Source: Elstera cyanobacteriorum (lineage in GTDB: Bacteria > Pseudomonadota > Alphaproteobacteria > Elsterales > Elsteraceae). Taken from it: DNA of 64,000 nucleotides. The notes under the pieces are model-generated. The model was not told where the DNA came from. It searched no databases and was given only the letters and a program-made list of their open reading frames with translations. Position numbers and translations under genes: made by a program. Of the stretch, positions 55,220-63,989 are shown piece by piece. The number at the start of each line of letters is the position of its first letter. Within the stretch, counting starts at the first letter, position 1. The stretch spans positions 46,600 to 110,599 of the forward strand of contig NZ_NOXS01000024.1 in NCBI RefSeq assembly GCF_002251735.1, read 5' to 3'.

Positions 55220-55223
55220 CGGA

Positions 55224-56984
55224 TCATGCCGCGCGCCGGAAGAAAGTCACCGTCACCCAGCGCCCCTTCGAATAGTTGAAGCCGCGCTCGATGGCGAGCG
55301 CGTCCACCGTCAGCCCGGCGGCGTCGGCGGCTGCGCGAAACTTGGTGATGTCGCGGTCGCCAATCAAGGCAAGATCGACCTGGCGGTCGGCCAATAATTG
55401 CGCGGCGGTCTCGGCATCGGTTAGGCGCGTGGTGGTTTCGGTGAGGAAGACGAGGCTGGGTTCAGCATAGCCCGCCGCCGCCAGCCGGGCACCGGGGTGC
55501 AGGCTTTCCGCCATTGCGGCCAGCCCGCGCGAGAGGAAAAAACCGGAGCTTGCGGGCAGGACCGCCGACAGCAACACCCCATAGCCAAGCGCGACGACCG
55601 TCACGGCCGTCACCAGGGCATGGGCGGCACTGCCGCGCCAAATCCAGCGCAGCGTCAGCCCGGCCCCAATTACGAAAATTGCGGCCCCGATTAGGGCGAT
55701 GGGGTTCAGTTCTTGGTCGAAATAGAGGCCAAGGGCGACGGTAACCGCTGCTAGAACCAGCGCAACCAAAGCCCATAGCGCTTGCGAGAGGCGGGCGCTC
55801 CAATGGCCAATCGACTCAGCGGCCGCCGTGGCGGCAAAGCGCGCGACTAAGAGGGCCAAGGCAGGATAGAGCGGCAGCACATAATGCGGCAGCTTGGTCG
55901 GGATGAGTTCGAACAGCAGCCAGGACGGCAGCACCCACGCCAGAGCAAAGCGCACCAGCGGATCGAACCGCTCCCGCCACGCTGCGCGCGCCGCCGGGAT
56001 CAGCAGCAGCGTCCCAGGAAAGAAAGTGACGGCCAGCAGCGCCAGATAGAAGCCCGGCGGGGCGCCGTGGCCTTCCTGGCTACCGACCAGCTTGGGCAGC
56101 AAATCGCCGCGAATGGCGTCGACGAAGAAATTCCCGCCCGCCGTCGCGCTGCCACTGCCCGGTTGACTGAGGATCGCCAGCGTCCACGGCGCGACGATCA
56201 GCACGGTCAGCGGCAAGCCGAGGACGGGGCGCAAGCGCTTCAGCCACGCCCAGGCCTTATCGGAAAATCCAAGCGCCAGGATTGTGGCGCCGACCACCAT
56301 CGGCACCACCGGCCCTTTCACCAGAATAGCGGCGCCCAAGGCGCCCCAAAACAGCGCGACATAGCGCAGCGGCAGGGCAGTCTCGCCATCGAGCGGACGA
56401 TAGGCGCGCAGCAGCGCCATCAGAGCCCCGACGGTGCAGGCCAGCAGGCTGGCATCGGTTTTCGCCAGATGGGCTTCCACCACGGTCAACAGCGTCGCCG
56501 CAAGCAGCGAGGCGGCCAGAAAGGCGGTGGCCGGGTCGGTCTGGCGTCGCAAACCCGCGAACAACAGCAGCACCGCCGCCATCGCGGCCAGCATCGACGG
56601 CAGGCGATAGGCGCCGATGGGGGCATCTTTCCCGCCGAAGAGATGGGCGGAGGCCGCCTGTGCCCAATAGATACCGATCGGTTTCTTATTGCGCGGCTCG
56701 TGCTGGAAGGAGATCCGGATATAGTCGCCGCTTTCGATCATCTGGCGGCTGGCCTGGGCGAAGCGCGCCTCGTCGCGGTCGAACGGCGGCAGCGTCATCA
56801 TTCCCGGCAGGAACAGCACGAGGCAGAGGGCGATTAACCCCGCCCACGGCCCCGCCTGCGCGCGCCACCGTTGCCAACGCGTTTCTTCGCCCGGACGGCG
56901 CGACGGCGACGGCCCAGGAACGGGCGAATGGGGTGTTTGGCGCAGCAGTCTGATCATCAGGCGGTCATACGCTTTTCTCGCCAC
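55224..56984 (-). CDS. ArnT-like lipid-linked glycosyltransferase (PMT/GT83 family)
   Basis: A 586-residue membrane enzyme with about twelve helices. The catalytic motif is PPFDRDEARFAQASRQMIES after the first helix, and FQHEPRNKKPIGIYW follows, both standard in ArnT/PMT-type transferases that move sugars from polyprenyl phosphate to lipid A or other periplasmic acceptors. The C-terminal about 110 residues form a soluble domain. A GTG at 56984, spaced from AGGGGG by 8 bases, is the preferred start although it overlaps the upstream gene by 20 bases; an ATG at 56957 is the alternative. It precedes the PAP2 gene in the same operon. Confidence 0.9.
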   Translation of the reverse strand: MARKAYDRLMIRLLRQTPHSPVPGPSPSRRPGEETRWQRWRAQAGPWAGLIALCLVLFLPGMMTLPPFDRDEARFAQASRQMIESGDYIRISFQHEPRNKKPIGIYWAQAASAHLFGGKDAPIGAYRLPSMLAAMAAVLLLFAGLRRQTDPATAFLAASLLAATLLTVVEAHLAKTDASLLACTVGALMALLRAYRPLDGETALPLRYVALFWGALGAAILVKGPVVPMVVGATILALGFSDKAWAWLKRLRPVLGLPLTVLIVAPWTLAILSQPGSGSATAGGNFFVDAIRGDLLPKLVGSQEGHGAPPGFYLALLAVTFFPGTLLLIPAARAAWRERFDPLVRFALAWVLPSWLLFELIPTKLPHYVLPLYPALALLVARFAATAAAESIGHWSARLSQALWALVALVLAAVTVALGLYFDQELNPIALIGAAIFVIGAGLTLRWIWRGSAAHALVTAVTVVALGYGVLLSAVLPASSGFFLSRGLAAMAESLHPGARLAAAGYAEPSLVFLTETTTRLTDAETAAQLLADRQVDLALIGDRDITKFRAAADAAGLTVDALAIERGFNYSKGRWVTVTFFRRAA

Positions 56985-58041
56985 GCGGGGAACCCCCTGC
57001 GCGGGTTTTCAGCAGGGTGGCAACGGCTTCCGCAGCTCGGTCGGTCTCATCAAAGGGGGGCGGAACGAAGCCGGGTAGGGTGCCGTCGAAGCGGCGGACC
57101 AGCCCCAGCTCTTCCAGCCGGGCATGAAAGCGCGCGAATTTGCCAGGATCGCCCGGCACGTCGATACGATGGACGGGTTTACCGGTACTCGCCGCCTCCG
57201 ACAGCATCGAGACACTATCCGCTGTGACCAGCAGATGATCGGAAAGGGCGAGGAGAGCAAGATAGGGGTTGGGCGGCGTCCCGTCCCACCAATAGTGCCG
57301 ATAGGGGGCGAGGGCGATGCGCAGTGCCAGGATCGCGTCTTCCGGGGTGCGGCGCGATGGGGTGATCGCCAGACGAACCCCGGCGCGGGCAAGGGCAGCG
57401 AACTGCCCCGCGAGGCGGTCGGTCGTTTCGGTATCGAACCGGTAGCGGGCGCTGTTGCCCCCAAGCAGCACGGCGGCGATTGGGGCGCAGGCGGCGGTAG
57501 CCTCGGTATAAAAAGCGGCAAGATCCGGCGGGCAGTCGCGCGCGCCGTCGAGCAGCCGGGCGGCGGAGACGCGGTGTGGCGCCCCATCGAGGGCCAGTAA
57601 GTTCGGGGCGCTCAAATTATCGTGGATCGGGGCGATCACCAGATCGAACGCCGCTAACGGCAGGCGCGGGTTCTGTAACGCGACGACGCAGGTGCGCCCG
57701 CGGCTTAGCCGCCGTATGGCTGCGGCGGGGGCGACGGCGCTGCGCCCGGCGGCGATCAGCAGATCGGGCCAAGGGGGCGTTAGGGGCGTCTGGAGCCCGC
57801 GCACGGCGGTCTGTGGGCCAAGCAATGCCCAAAGCCGCGCGGGCAACCAGCGGAAGGGCACGCGGGCTTTCGCCAGGATTTCCGTCACCTCGGGCGGGAC
57901 AGGCAGCCGCAGGCTCAAGCGGTCAAGAAGCCCGCGCGCCTGATTGACGGTCCCCGCCTTATCGTCGCTCACAATCCACACCCGCAGTGGGGTGGGCGTT
58001 TCTGTCGAAGGGGGCGGCGGGGCTGGCTGCGAATTTGGCAT
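56965..58041 (-). CDS. ELM1/COG3660 family protein (mitochondrial fission ELM1-like)
   Basis: A 358-residue protein matching the DUF1022/ELM1 family: RVWIVSDDKAGTVNQARGLL near the start, PDLLIAAGRSAVAPAAAIRR, HDNLSAPNLLALDGAPHRV, and LLVTADSVSMLSEAASTGKP. These strings suggest a GT-B-like nucleotide-sugar-binding fold. Plant ELM1 recruits a dynamin to mitochondria; bacterial members have no proven role. Its place at the head of an operon with ArnT-like and PAP2 genes supports an envelope glycolipid role, by inference. It is transcribed divergently from the Lrp-type regulator 66 bases away. Confidence 0.88.
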   Translation of the reverse strand: MPNSQPAPPPPSTETPTPLRVWIVSDDKAGTVNQARGLLDRLSLRLPVPPEVTEILAKARVPFRWLPARLWALLGPQTAVRGLQTPLTPPWPDLLIAAGRSAVAPAAAIRRLSRGRTCVVALQNPRLPLAAFDLVIAPIHDNLSAPNLLALDGAPHRVSAARLLDGARDCPPDLAAFYTEATAACAPIAAVLLGGNSARYRFDTETTDRLAGQFAALARAGVRLAITPSRRTPEDAILALRIALAPYRHYWWDGTPPNPYLALLALSDHLLVTADSVSMLSEAASTGKPVHRIDVPGDPGKFARFHARLEELGLVRRFDGTLPGFVPPPFDETDRAAEAVATLLKTRAGGSPRGEKSV

Positions 58042-58107
58042 GACGTGACCGAAAGGAGAGGATATAAGAAATTATATGTCCAGAAACCCCAAAAGCGGAT
58101 CGTGAGA

Positions 58108-58599
58108 ATGCGACAAATCAAGTTGGACCGGATCGATCGGCGGATTCTCCGCGATCTCCAGGCCGACGGCCGCATGACCAATGTGGAACTGGCGCAACGG
58201 GTCGGCATCTCGGCGCCGCCCTGCCTGCGCCGAGTGCGCGCGCTGGAGAAAGCAGGTCTTATCCGAGGTTATCACGCCGATATCAACCCCGAAGCCTTGG
58301 GGTTCGGTGTGACGGTCTTCGCCCAAGTGGGGCTGTCCAGCCAGTCCGATCAGGATTTGCGCGGGTTTGAGGAAATGGTGTCCCATTGGCCGGAAGTGCG
58401 CGAATGCGCGCTGCTGACCGGGGATGTCGATTATCTTCTGAAGGTTGTCGCCCAGGATTGGGAAGATTACCAGCGGTTCCTGACGACGAAGCTGACGGCG
58501 GCAAAGAATGTCGCCCACGTTCGCTCGGCCTTGGTCATGCGGACGACAAAGGATCTACCCGGCGTGCCGATTGATATTGATGAGGCCGACGGGCACTAA
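58108..58599 (+). CDS. Lrp/AsnC-family transcriptional regulator
   Basis: A 163-residue regulator: N-terminal helix-turn-helix (LDRIDRRILRDLQADGRMTN, then RVGISAPPCLRRVRALEKAG) and a C-terminal RAM/ACT-like domain (FAQVGLSSQSDQDLRGFEEM and GDVDYLLKVVAQDWEDYQRF). Members respond to amino acids and form octamers. The start at 58108 begins the domain; a longer frame to 58045 reads through the divergent promoter. It is adjacent to the ELM1 operon in opposite direction and could regulate it. Target unknown. Confidence 0.93.
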   Translation: MRQIKLDRIDRRILRDLQADGRMTNVELAQRVGISAPPCLRRVRALEKAGLIRGYHADINPEALGFGVTVFAQVGLSSQSDQDLRGFEEMVSHWPEVRECALLTGDVDYLLKVVAQDWEDYQRFLTTKLTAAKNVAHVRSALVMRTTKDLPGVPIDIDEADGH

Positions 58600-58610
58600 G
58601 CCTGAAAAGC

Positions 58611-58637
58611 AAAAAGGGCGGCTGCGGGCCGCCCTTT
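58611..58637. terminator. Bidirectional terminator between the Lrp gene and greA
   Basis: A 10-bp perfect stem (58613-58622 with 58628-58637), 5-base loop, with an A-run on one side and Ts on the other. It serves both convergent genes. Confidence 0.85.
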
Positions 58638-58657
58638 CGCTGTTGGTATGCCCCCGA

Positions 58658-59131
58658 TCACGCGAAGCTAATGCCGACGATCTCGTAAGATTTGGAGCCG
58701 CGCGGCGTGGTGACTTCCACCGTATCGCCGACCGTCTTGCCGATCAGGGCGCGGGCAAGCGGTGCCGTGATCGACAGCAGGCCCGATTTGATGTCGCCTT
58801 CGTATTGGCCGACGATCTGGTAATTCTGCTCTTCACCGGTATCTTCATCGGCCAGATTAACGCTGGCACCGAACTTCACGGTATTACCGCTCAGCTTCGA
58901 TGGGTCGATGACATCCGCGCGGGAAATCACATCCTCAAGCTCGGCAACGCGGCCTTCAATGAAGCTCTGGCGTTCCCGCGCCGCCGCATATTCCGCATTT
59001 TCCGACAGATCGCCGTGTTCGCGTGCCTCCGCGATGGCGCGGATCACCGCCGGGCGCTCCACCGTCTTGAGATGCTTCAATTCTTCTGTCAGCCGGGCAT
59101 AGCCGCTGGCAGTCATCGGCACCTTTTCCAT
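58658..59131 (-). CDS. greA: Transcription elongation factor GreA
   Basis: A 157-residue protein with the N-terminal coiled coil ([40 protein letters not shown], with the tip acidic residues in GDLSENAEY) and the C-terminal FKBP-like domain ([20 protein letters not shown]). It enters the RNA polymerase secondary channel and stimulates cleavage of backtracked RNA. It stands alone between the Lrp terminator and a 315-base gap. Confidence 0.97.
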   Translation of the reverse strand: MEKVPMTASGYARLTEELKHLKTVERPAVIRAIAEAREHGDLSENAEYAAARERQSFIEGRVAELEDVISRADVIDPSKLSGNTVKFGASVNLADEDTGEEQNYQIVGQYEGDIKSGLLSITAPLARALIGKTVGDTVEVTTPRGSKSYEIVGISFA

Positions 59132-59446
59132 GCCCCGTAAACCTCTTCGATCTGGCCCTAGCGTTCCGTCTGCTCTGCACCCAAGGAGGGCGCGGTCGAC
59201 TGAGTGGGCGCGGAGAATAATGCGCCCGGGCGTCCGTTACAAGTCGCGTGAGGGGGCGCAGACGCGCAGGTTAGCCCGAAGCCCTTGAAAACGAGTCGTT
59301 TTCTCCAGAAATCCCGCTGTGAAAGGTTGCTTGCGTTAACCAATGCAGTTCCCTTAAAATGCTATCGGATTTCTCGCGATAGCGATGGGGCGGTGCCCTG
59401 TTTTTGGGATCGAGCCGCCGCATGAGGATTAAGGGAACTGCCGCCG
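59132..59446. other. 315-base divergent region (greA / PilZ gene)
   Basis: No gene. It contains a 17-bp palindrome at 59287-59303 (GAAAACG/CGTTTTC with AGT centre) and the structured leader of the PilZ gene at 59345-59441. Confidence 0.7.
59345..59441 (+). promoter_or_regulatory. Structured 5' leader of the PilZ gene, three-way junction sequestering the ribosome-binding site
   Basis: P1 is a perfect 13-bp stem (59345-59357 with 59429-59441). Inside it are P2, 7 bp (59361-59367 with 59377-59383), and P3, an outer 5 bp (59389-59393 with 59415-59419) plus inner CCC/GGG (59396-59398 with 59406-59408). The Shine-Dalgarno AAGGGA (59431-59436) lies in the 3' arm of P1, and the ATG is at 59447. The fold would hide the ribosome-binding site, suggesting a riboswitch, thermosensor or protein-controlled leader. 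I recognise no known class. Confidence 0.65.
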
Positions 59447-60022
59447 ATGAGTGACGATAGCCGGTCCCGTTTGGCCCGCGAGCTTTTGGCAACGCTCAAG
59501 GTTGATCACGAGCGGTCGCAACGATTCCGGGCAATCAATGACCAGCTCGACGCTGCCGATGCCTTTGATTGGGAAGAGCGGGCGATGGACCGGGGCGGCT
59601 CGGGCATGCCGCGCCCCGGTGGGCGCTTGACCGATGGGATGGGGGTTGCCTCACGGGTAGAAAACCAGGCGAAGGACGGTCAGGGTTTGGCGGCGCATCA
59701 AAAGCGCGACAACCGCCGCTTTACCGATCCTGTGCTGCGTATCGGCATTTTTCACGATAGTTACGAGACGATTGATTGGTCTTTGGGCGGCGTGATGGTG
59801 GGCAATTACGTTGGCGAGTTGAAGGCGAATAATCGGTTTCAAATCACCTTTACAGTTGCTAGCGCCAAAGCCGGTGCAGCCTATTATGCCGCACAGGTGC
59901 GCGTGATCCGCGTCGATCCGCGCAAGCGCACCCTATCGCTCAAGTTCGAAAAACTGGCCCAGGGTGCCTTTGATTTCCTGTCGGGTTTGCAGTTGCAGCA
60001 AGCGCGCAAACGGGCGCTCTGA
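59447..60022 (+). CDS. PilZ-domain protein (probable c-di-GMP receptor)
   Basis: A 191-residue protein. Residues about 1-80 are a charged, helical, poorly conserved region. A PilZ domain follows with the RxxxR motif in QKRDNRRF and the DxSxxG motif in IDWSLGGVMVGNYVG, both c-di-GMP contacts, then beta strands to about 175. It resembles Alg44-type or stand-alone PilZ effectors of motility or polysaccharide control. The start at 59447 follows AAGGGA by 10 bases, buried in a 13-bp stem. It has its own terminator, so it is monocistronic. Confidence 0.88.
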   Translation: MSDDSRSRLARELLATLKVDHERSQRFRAINDQLDAADAFDWEERAMDRGGSGMPRPGGRLTDGMGVASRVENQAKDGQGLAAHQKRDNRRFTDPVLRIGIFHDSYETIDWSLGGVMVGNYVGELKANNRFQITFTVASAKAGAAYYAAQVRVIRVDPRKRTLSLKFEKLAQGAFDFLSGLQLQQARKRAL

Positions 60023-60057
60023 CCCCCGAAAAGCCTGCGTTTAGGGTTGGCGTGATG

Positions 60058-60090
60058 CGCCCGTCGGTTGTCCGGCGGGCGTTTTCTTTT
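60058..60090 (+). terminator. Intrinsic terminator of the PilZ gene
   Basis: A 10-bp stem (60058-60067 with 60072-60081, one G-T pair), loop TTGT, then TTTTCTTTT. Confidence 0.9.
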
Positions 60091-60276
60091 CGCGGTGCGA
60101 TGTGAACGAAAGTCCTATTGGGTGCGACAATCCGCGCGCAATTCTGCCGCATTTCTCTGTCGCGTCCCGTTAGTAACCTCTGTACCGTCTAAATGGATGT
60201 TTTGTTTCCGGTGGCCCGCCCAAACGGAAATGAAGCCACCGAACAAACGATAAAGATAAAGTCTAGGGAGTCAGAA

Positions 60277-61884
60277 ATGTCCAGCACGGCACGGGGCGCA
60301 CCTGCGCACACCGCCGCCGAGGAACGCAAGGTTATTATTGCGTCCTCGCTCGGCACTGTTTTCGAATGGTACGATTTCTATCTGTATGGTTCGCTGGCCG
60401 CGACCATTGCAAAACAGTTCTTCTCCGGTGTGCCGGAAACCCAGGCGCTGATTTTCGCCCTGCTCGCCTTTGCCGCCGGGTTCGCGGTGCGCCCCTTCGG
60501 CGCAATCGTTTTCGGGCGGATCGGCGATCTTGTTGGCCGGAAATACACCTTCCTTGTCACCATTCTGATCATGGGCGTTTCGACCTTCGGCGTCGGTATT
60601 CTGCCCACCTATGAGCAGATCGGCATTACCGCACCGATTATCCTGATCATCTTCCGCCTGATGCAGGGCCTTGCCCTCGGCGGCGAGTACGGCGGCGCGG
60701 CGACCTATGTGGCCGAACATGCCCCGCACGGCAAGCGCGGCGCCCATACCGCGTGGATTCAGACGACGGCGACGATGGGCCTCTTCCTGTCGCTGCTGGT
60801 CATCCTAGGCTGCCGGAAGTTTTTCGGCCCCGCCGATTTCGACGCTTACGGCTGGCGTGTGCCCTTCCTGCTGTCGATCATTCTGCTGGCGATTTCGGTT
60901 TGGATTCGCACGAAGCTGAACGAATCGCCGACCTTCCAGCGCATGAAGGCGGAAGGCAAGCAGTCGAAGGCGCCGTTGACCGAAGCCTTCGGCCAATGGA
61001 AGAACCTCAAGCTCGTTATCATCGCTTTGATGGGGGCGGTGGCCGGTCAAGCCGTGGTTTGGTACACGGGGCAGTTCTACGCCCTGTTCTTCCTAACCTC
61101 GACCCTGAAGATCGACGGCGAAACCGCCAATTACTTGATCGCTGGCTCGCTGCTGATTGGCACGCCCTTCTTCATCGTCTTTGGTGCCCTCTCGGATAAA
61201 ATCGGCCGTAAGTGGATCATTCTGGGCGGCATGCTGCTGGCCGTGGTGACCTATTTCCCGATCTTCGGCGGGCTTACCACTTACGGGAACCCGGATCTTG
61301 CCGCCGCGCAGGCCAAGAATAAGGTCGTTGTCGTTGCCGATCCGGCGGCGTGCTCCTTCCAGTTCAACCCGACCGGGACTGCCAAATTCACCAACCCGTG
61401 CGATTTGGCCCGTGGTGATCTCGCGCGCTCGTCGGTGAACTACATCAATCAGGCCGCGCCGGCGGGTTCTGAACTGGTGATCAAGTTCAACGATGTCGAA
61501 GTGAAGGGTTATGATAAGGCCAAGCTGGCCGAAGCGATCAAGAACGCCGGTTACCCGGCAAAGGCCGATCCGGCGAAGATCAACCACTTCATGCTGCTGG
61601 TGCTGCTGACCATCCTCGTCATCTATGTGACGATGGTTTACGGCCCGATTGCCGCGATGCTGGTGGAACTGTTCCCGACCCGCATCCGCTACACCTCTAT
61701 GTCGCTGCCCTATCATATCGGTAACGGCTGGTTCGGGGGCTTCCTGCCGTCGATCAGCTTCGCGCTGGTGGCCATGCAGGGCGATATTTACTACGGTCTC
61801 TGGTATCCGATCATCATCGCTGCAGGCTGCTTCGTGATTGGCGCCTTCTTGCTGCCGGAAACCAAGGATAACGACATCCACTAA
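60277..61884 (+). CDS. MFS transporter, MHS type (paralogue of 8486-10144)
   Basis: A 535-residue, 12-helix permease with SLGTVFEWYDFYLYG, RPFGAIVFGRIGDLVGRKYT and RLMQGLALGGEYGGAATYVA, nearly the same motifs as the gene at 8486. It too has an extra-membrane insert of about 100 residues before the last two helices, with Cys pairs in PAACSFQF and TNPCDLARG. It likely imports an organic acid or related metabolite. The start at 60277 follows TAGGGAGTC; in-frame codons to 60193 overlap a probable promoter. Ends at a strong terminator. Confidence 0.9.
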   Translation: MSSTARGAPAHTAAEERKVIIASSLGTVFEWYDFYLYGSLAATIAKQFFSGVPETQALIFALLAFAAGFAVRPFGAIVFGRIGDLVGRKYTFLVTILIMGVSTFGVGILPTYEQIGITAPIILIIFRLMQGLALGGEYGGAATYVAEHAPHGKRGAHTAWIQTTATMGLFLSLLVILGCRKFFGPADFDAYGWRVPFLLSIILLAISVWIRTKLNESPTFQRMKAEGKQSKAPLTEAFGQWKNLKLVIIALMGAVAGQAVVWYTGQFYALFFLTSTLKIDGETANYLIAGSLLIGTPFFIVFGALSDKIGRKWIILGGMLLAVVTYFPIFGGLTTYGNPDLAAAQAKNKVVVVADPAACSFQFNPTGTAKFTNPCDLARGDLARSSVNYINQAAPAGSELVIKFNDVEVKGYDKAKLAEAIKNAGYPAKADPAKINHFMLLVLLTILVIYVTMVYGPIAAMLVELFPTRIRYTSMSLPYHIGNGWFGGFLPSISFALVAMQGDIYYGLWYPIIIAAGCFVIGAFLLPETKDNDIH

Positions 61885-61913
61885 TCGGGTAACCCTCCCC
61901 AGGGTTTGACTAG

Positions 61914-61945
61914 CCCCTCCCGCTGCCTGCGGGAGGGGTTTTGTT
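61914..61945 (+). terminator. Intrinsic terminator of the MHS transporter gene
   Basis: A 10-bp perfect GC stem (61914-61923 with 61929-61938), 5-base loop, then TTTTGTTATTT. Confidence 0.9.
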
Positions 61946-61952
61946 ATTTGGG

Positions 61953-62579
61953 TTAGGGCAGATCAGGAAAAATCGCCGGGCGGGTGGCGGCCAGGGCGGC
62001 ATCGAGATCGGCCAGCGTCGCAGTGATCCCGAGATCGGTAAGCGAGGTCACCCCATGCTCCTGGATACCGCAGGGCACGATCCCGCCGAAATGGGTCAGG
62101 TCCGGCGCGACATTGATGGCGATACCGTGCAGCGTTACCCAGCGGCGGATGCGCACGCCGATGGCGGCGATCTTATCTTCGCGCAACGGCCCGCGCTGCA
62201 CCCAGATCCCGACGCGCCCCGCCCGCCGCTCCCCGATCACGCCGAGGCGGGCGAGGGATTGAATGATCCATTCTTCAAGCTGGGTCACATAGGCGCGCAC
62301 GTCGCGGCCCCGGCGCTTGAGGTCGAGCATCAGATAGACCACCCGTTGCCCCGGCCCATGATAGGTATATTGCCCGCCGCGCCCAGCGTCATAGACCGGG
62401 AAGCGCGGATCAAGCAGGTCTTCGCCCTTGGCGGAGGTGCCAGCGGTATAAAGCGGCGGATGCTGGAGCAGCCAGATCAACTCATCGGCGCTGCCGTCAT
62501 GAATCGCCTCGGCCCGCGCTTCCATCGCGGCCAGGGCGTCAGGGTACTCGATCAAACCGGGCGAAACGCGCCATTCCAT
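61953..62579 (-). CDS. lipB: Octanoyl-(acyl-carrier protein):protein N-octanoyltransferase
   Basis: A 208-residue Lip[61 protein letters not shown] with the active-site Lys, and [15 protein letters not shown] with the catalytic Cys. It transfers octanoate from ACP to lipoyl domains of E2 and GcvH proteins. It is monocistronic and convergent with the MHS transporter gene; the 7-base gap means the terminator at 61914-61938 lies just beyond its stop. Confidence 0.96.
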   Translation of the reverse strand: MEWRVSPGLIEYPDALAAMEARAEAIHDGSADELIWLLQHPPLYTAGTSAKGEDLLDPRFPVYDAGRGGQYTYHGPGQRVVYLMLDLKRRGRDVRAYVTQLEEWIIQSLARLGVIGERRAGRVGIWVQRGPLREDKIAAIGVRIRRWVTLHGIAINVAPDLTHFGGIVPCGIQEHGVTSLTDLGITATLADLDAALAATRPAIFPDLP

Positions 62580-62739
62580 CGCGGGGTATCTTTCAGGCTG
62601 GGCCGGAGGCGCCTAGGAGGTAGGGTGCGGTTCCGGGCCGGGCAAGAGTGTTTAGCACAGCCCATAAGATGCCGCTTGCCGTCTGTCTAGGGATTTGCTA
62701 AAGCCTTGGCCCCGGGCCGGAAACGGCCCTCCGTGCGAT

Positions 62740-62824
62740 GCGGTCGTGGCGGAATTGGTAGACGCGCAGCGTTGAGGTCGCTGTGGGGCAACCCGTGGAA
62801 GTTCGAGTCTTCTCGACCGCACCA
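62740..62824 (+). tRNA. tRNA-Leu (anticodon GAG)
   Basis: An 85-nt class II tRNA: acceptor stem GCGGTCG/CGACCGC, D-arm with GGAATTGGTAGAC, anticodon stem CAGCG/CGCTG and loop TTGAGGT (GAG at 62774-62776), long variable arm, T-arm GTTCGAGTC, and encoded CCA. It reads CUC/CUU codons. An AT-rich gene begins 100 bases downstream. Confidence 0.97.
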
Positions 62825-62833
62825 AACACAAAA

Positions 62834-62868
62834 AAACCTGCTGGTTCGCCCGGCGGGTTTTTTTGTGT
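62834..62868 (+). terminator. Intrinsic terminator of tRNA-Leu
   Basis: AACCTGCTGG pairs with the CCGGCGGGTT region (two G-T pairs) around a UUCG-containing loop, followed by TTTTTT. Confidence 0.85.
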
Positions 62869-62927
62869 TTTAGGCGCAATTTACGAATGGTAGAATTTAA
62901 TATTATTCAATCTCAGCGATAAAAAAC

Positions 62928-63989
62928 ATGCTCATTCGGGTTTTGCTGATTTTTATCTTCTCATTTCTCGGTGGAAAGGCTGCCGCCGATGGTCTTCAAA
63001 CTTGGATGACGATTGACGAGTGGGGAAATCAATCTTTTGTGTTCCTTGATAAGGTGGGAAGGCTCAATATTTCGTGTAACTTACAGAAGAATAGTTTTTT
63101 TCAGGTGTCTGACTTGAAAGATATTATATATATCTCGAACAATTCGCTTCTTCTATCAGATGGCTCCGTATGGGTTGTTTATATGGCCCAAAATGATAAT
63201 TTGGGTCGCAGTATAAAGAATGACATCCTTAATATGAAAGGGGGTGGTTTTGACAAAGAATTGGAGTGTTTTGGGTATAATATTCCAAAAAATATTTATC
63301 TTAAAAAAATTATTAAAAATGGAGTTAAGAAAATTGTTGGAACACCGGCCTTTGTGTTAGCGCTTACCGATGACGGCCGCATTTTAGGGTTTGGTGCCCA
63401 AGAAAGTTGGGGATTTGGGGTGCCGACCTATAAAAACATAACTGACGGTGCGGGGGAGTGGATTTGGAATCACGAAAGTGATGATAGTATGACAGTTGAA
63501 GATGATATGCGGTTAGGTTTTATGGGGAGCGCATTTCGGAACATATTTGGTGAAATTTATGTGAAAGACTTCAATAGTCTTGACGAAGAAGTTACTGATA
63601 TCGCTGCGAGCACATCCATTTTTGGAGCTATTACAAAGTCAGGAAAAATTTACGTATGGGGTCAAAAGGATAGATATGGAATTTCTGCTCAAAGCTCAGA
63701 AGAAAATATTTCTAACACAATTTTGTATAAGATACTGCATTCAATAAACTGTCCGACGCGTTTGTTTTTTGGAAAGCAATATATTTACGTTGTAGATAAC
63801 GTTGGTGTCACGTGGATGTGGGGTGGCATTGAAAATAAAATTTATGACTTCCCTCATAGTATTGAGGAGCCAGAGGTTTTTAAGCCTGGTCAAATCACGT
63901 CAAAGAAGCCGGTCATGGCTCCAATATCACTTGAATTTGACGGCAGATCGAAAATTGGTCACCTCGAATTACCGTGCGTTTTGCCGTAG
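62928..63989 (+). CDS. Secreted RCC1-like repeat protein, AT-rich, unknown
   Basis: A 353-residue protein with a signal peptide (MLIRVLLIFIFSFLGGKAAA) and at least four divergent RCC1-type blades: NSLLLSDGSVWVVYMAQNDN, FVLALTDDGRILGFGAQESW, IFGAITKSGKIYVWGQKDRY and YIYVVDNVGVTWMWGGIENK. Such beta-propellers usually mediate protein binding; no enzyme motif is seen. The gene is AT-rich in a GC-rich setting and lies directly after tRNA-Leu, a common integration site, so it is probably part of an acquired island continuing beyond the window. It has Cys residues at several positions compatible with export. No clear ribosome-binding site is visible. Confidence 0.7.
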   Translation: MLIRVLLIFIFSFLGGKAAADGLQTWMTIDEWGNQSFVFLDKVGRLNISCNLQKNSFFQVSDLKDIIYISNNSLLLSDGSVWVVYMAQNDNLGRSIKNDILNMKGGGFDKELECFGYNIPKNIYLKKIIKNGVKKIVGTPAFVLALTDDGRILGFGAQESWGFGVPTYKNITDGAGEWIWNHESDDSMTVEDDMRLGFMGSAFRNIFGEIYVKDFNSLDEEVTDIAASTSIFGAITKSGKIYVWGQKDRYGISAQSSEENISNTILYKILHSINCPTRLFFGKQYIYVVDNVGVTWMWGGIENKIYDFPHSIEEPEVFKPGQITSKKPVMAPISLEFDGRSKIGHLELPCVLP

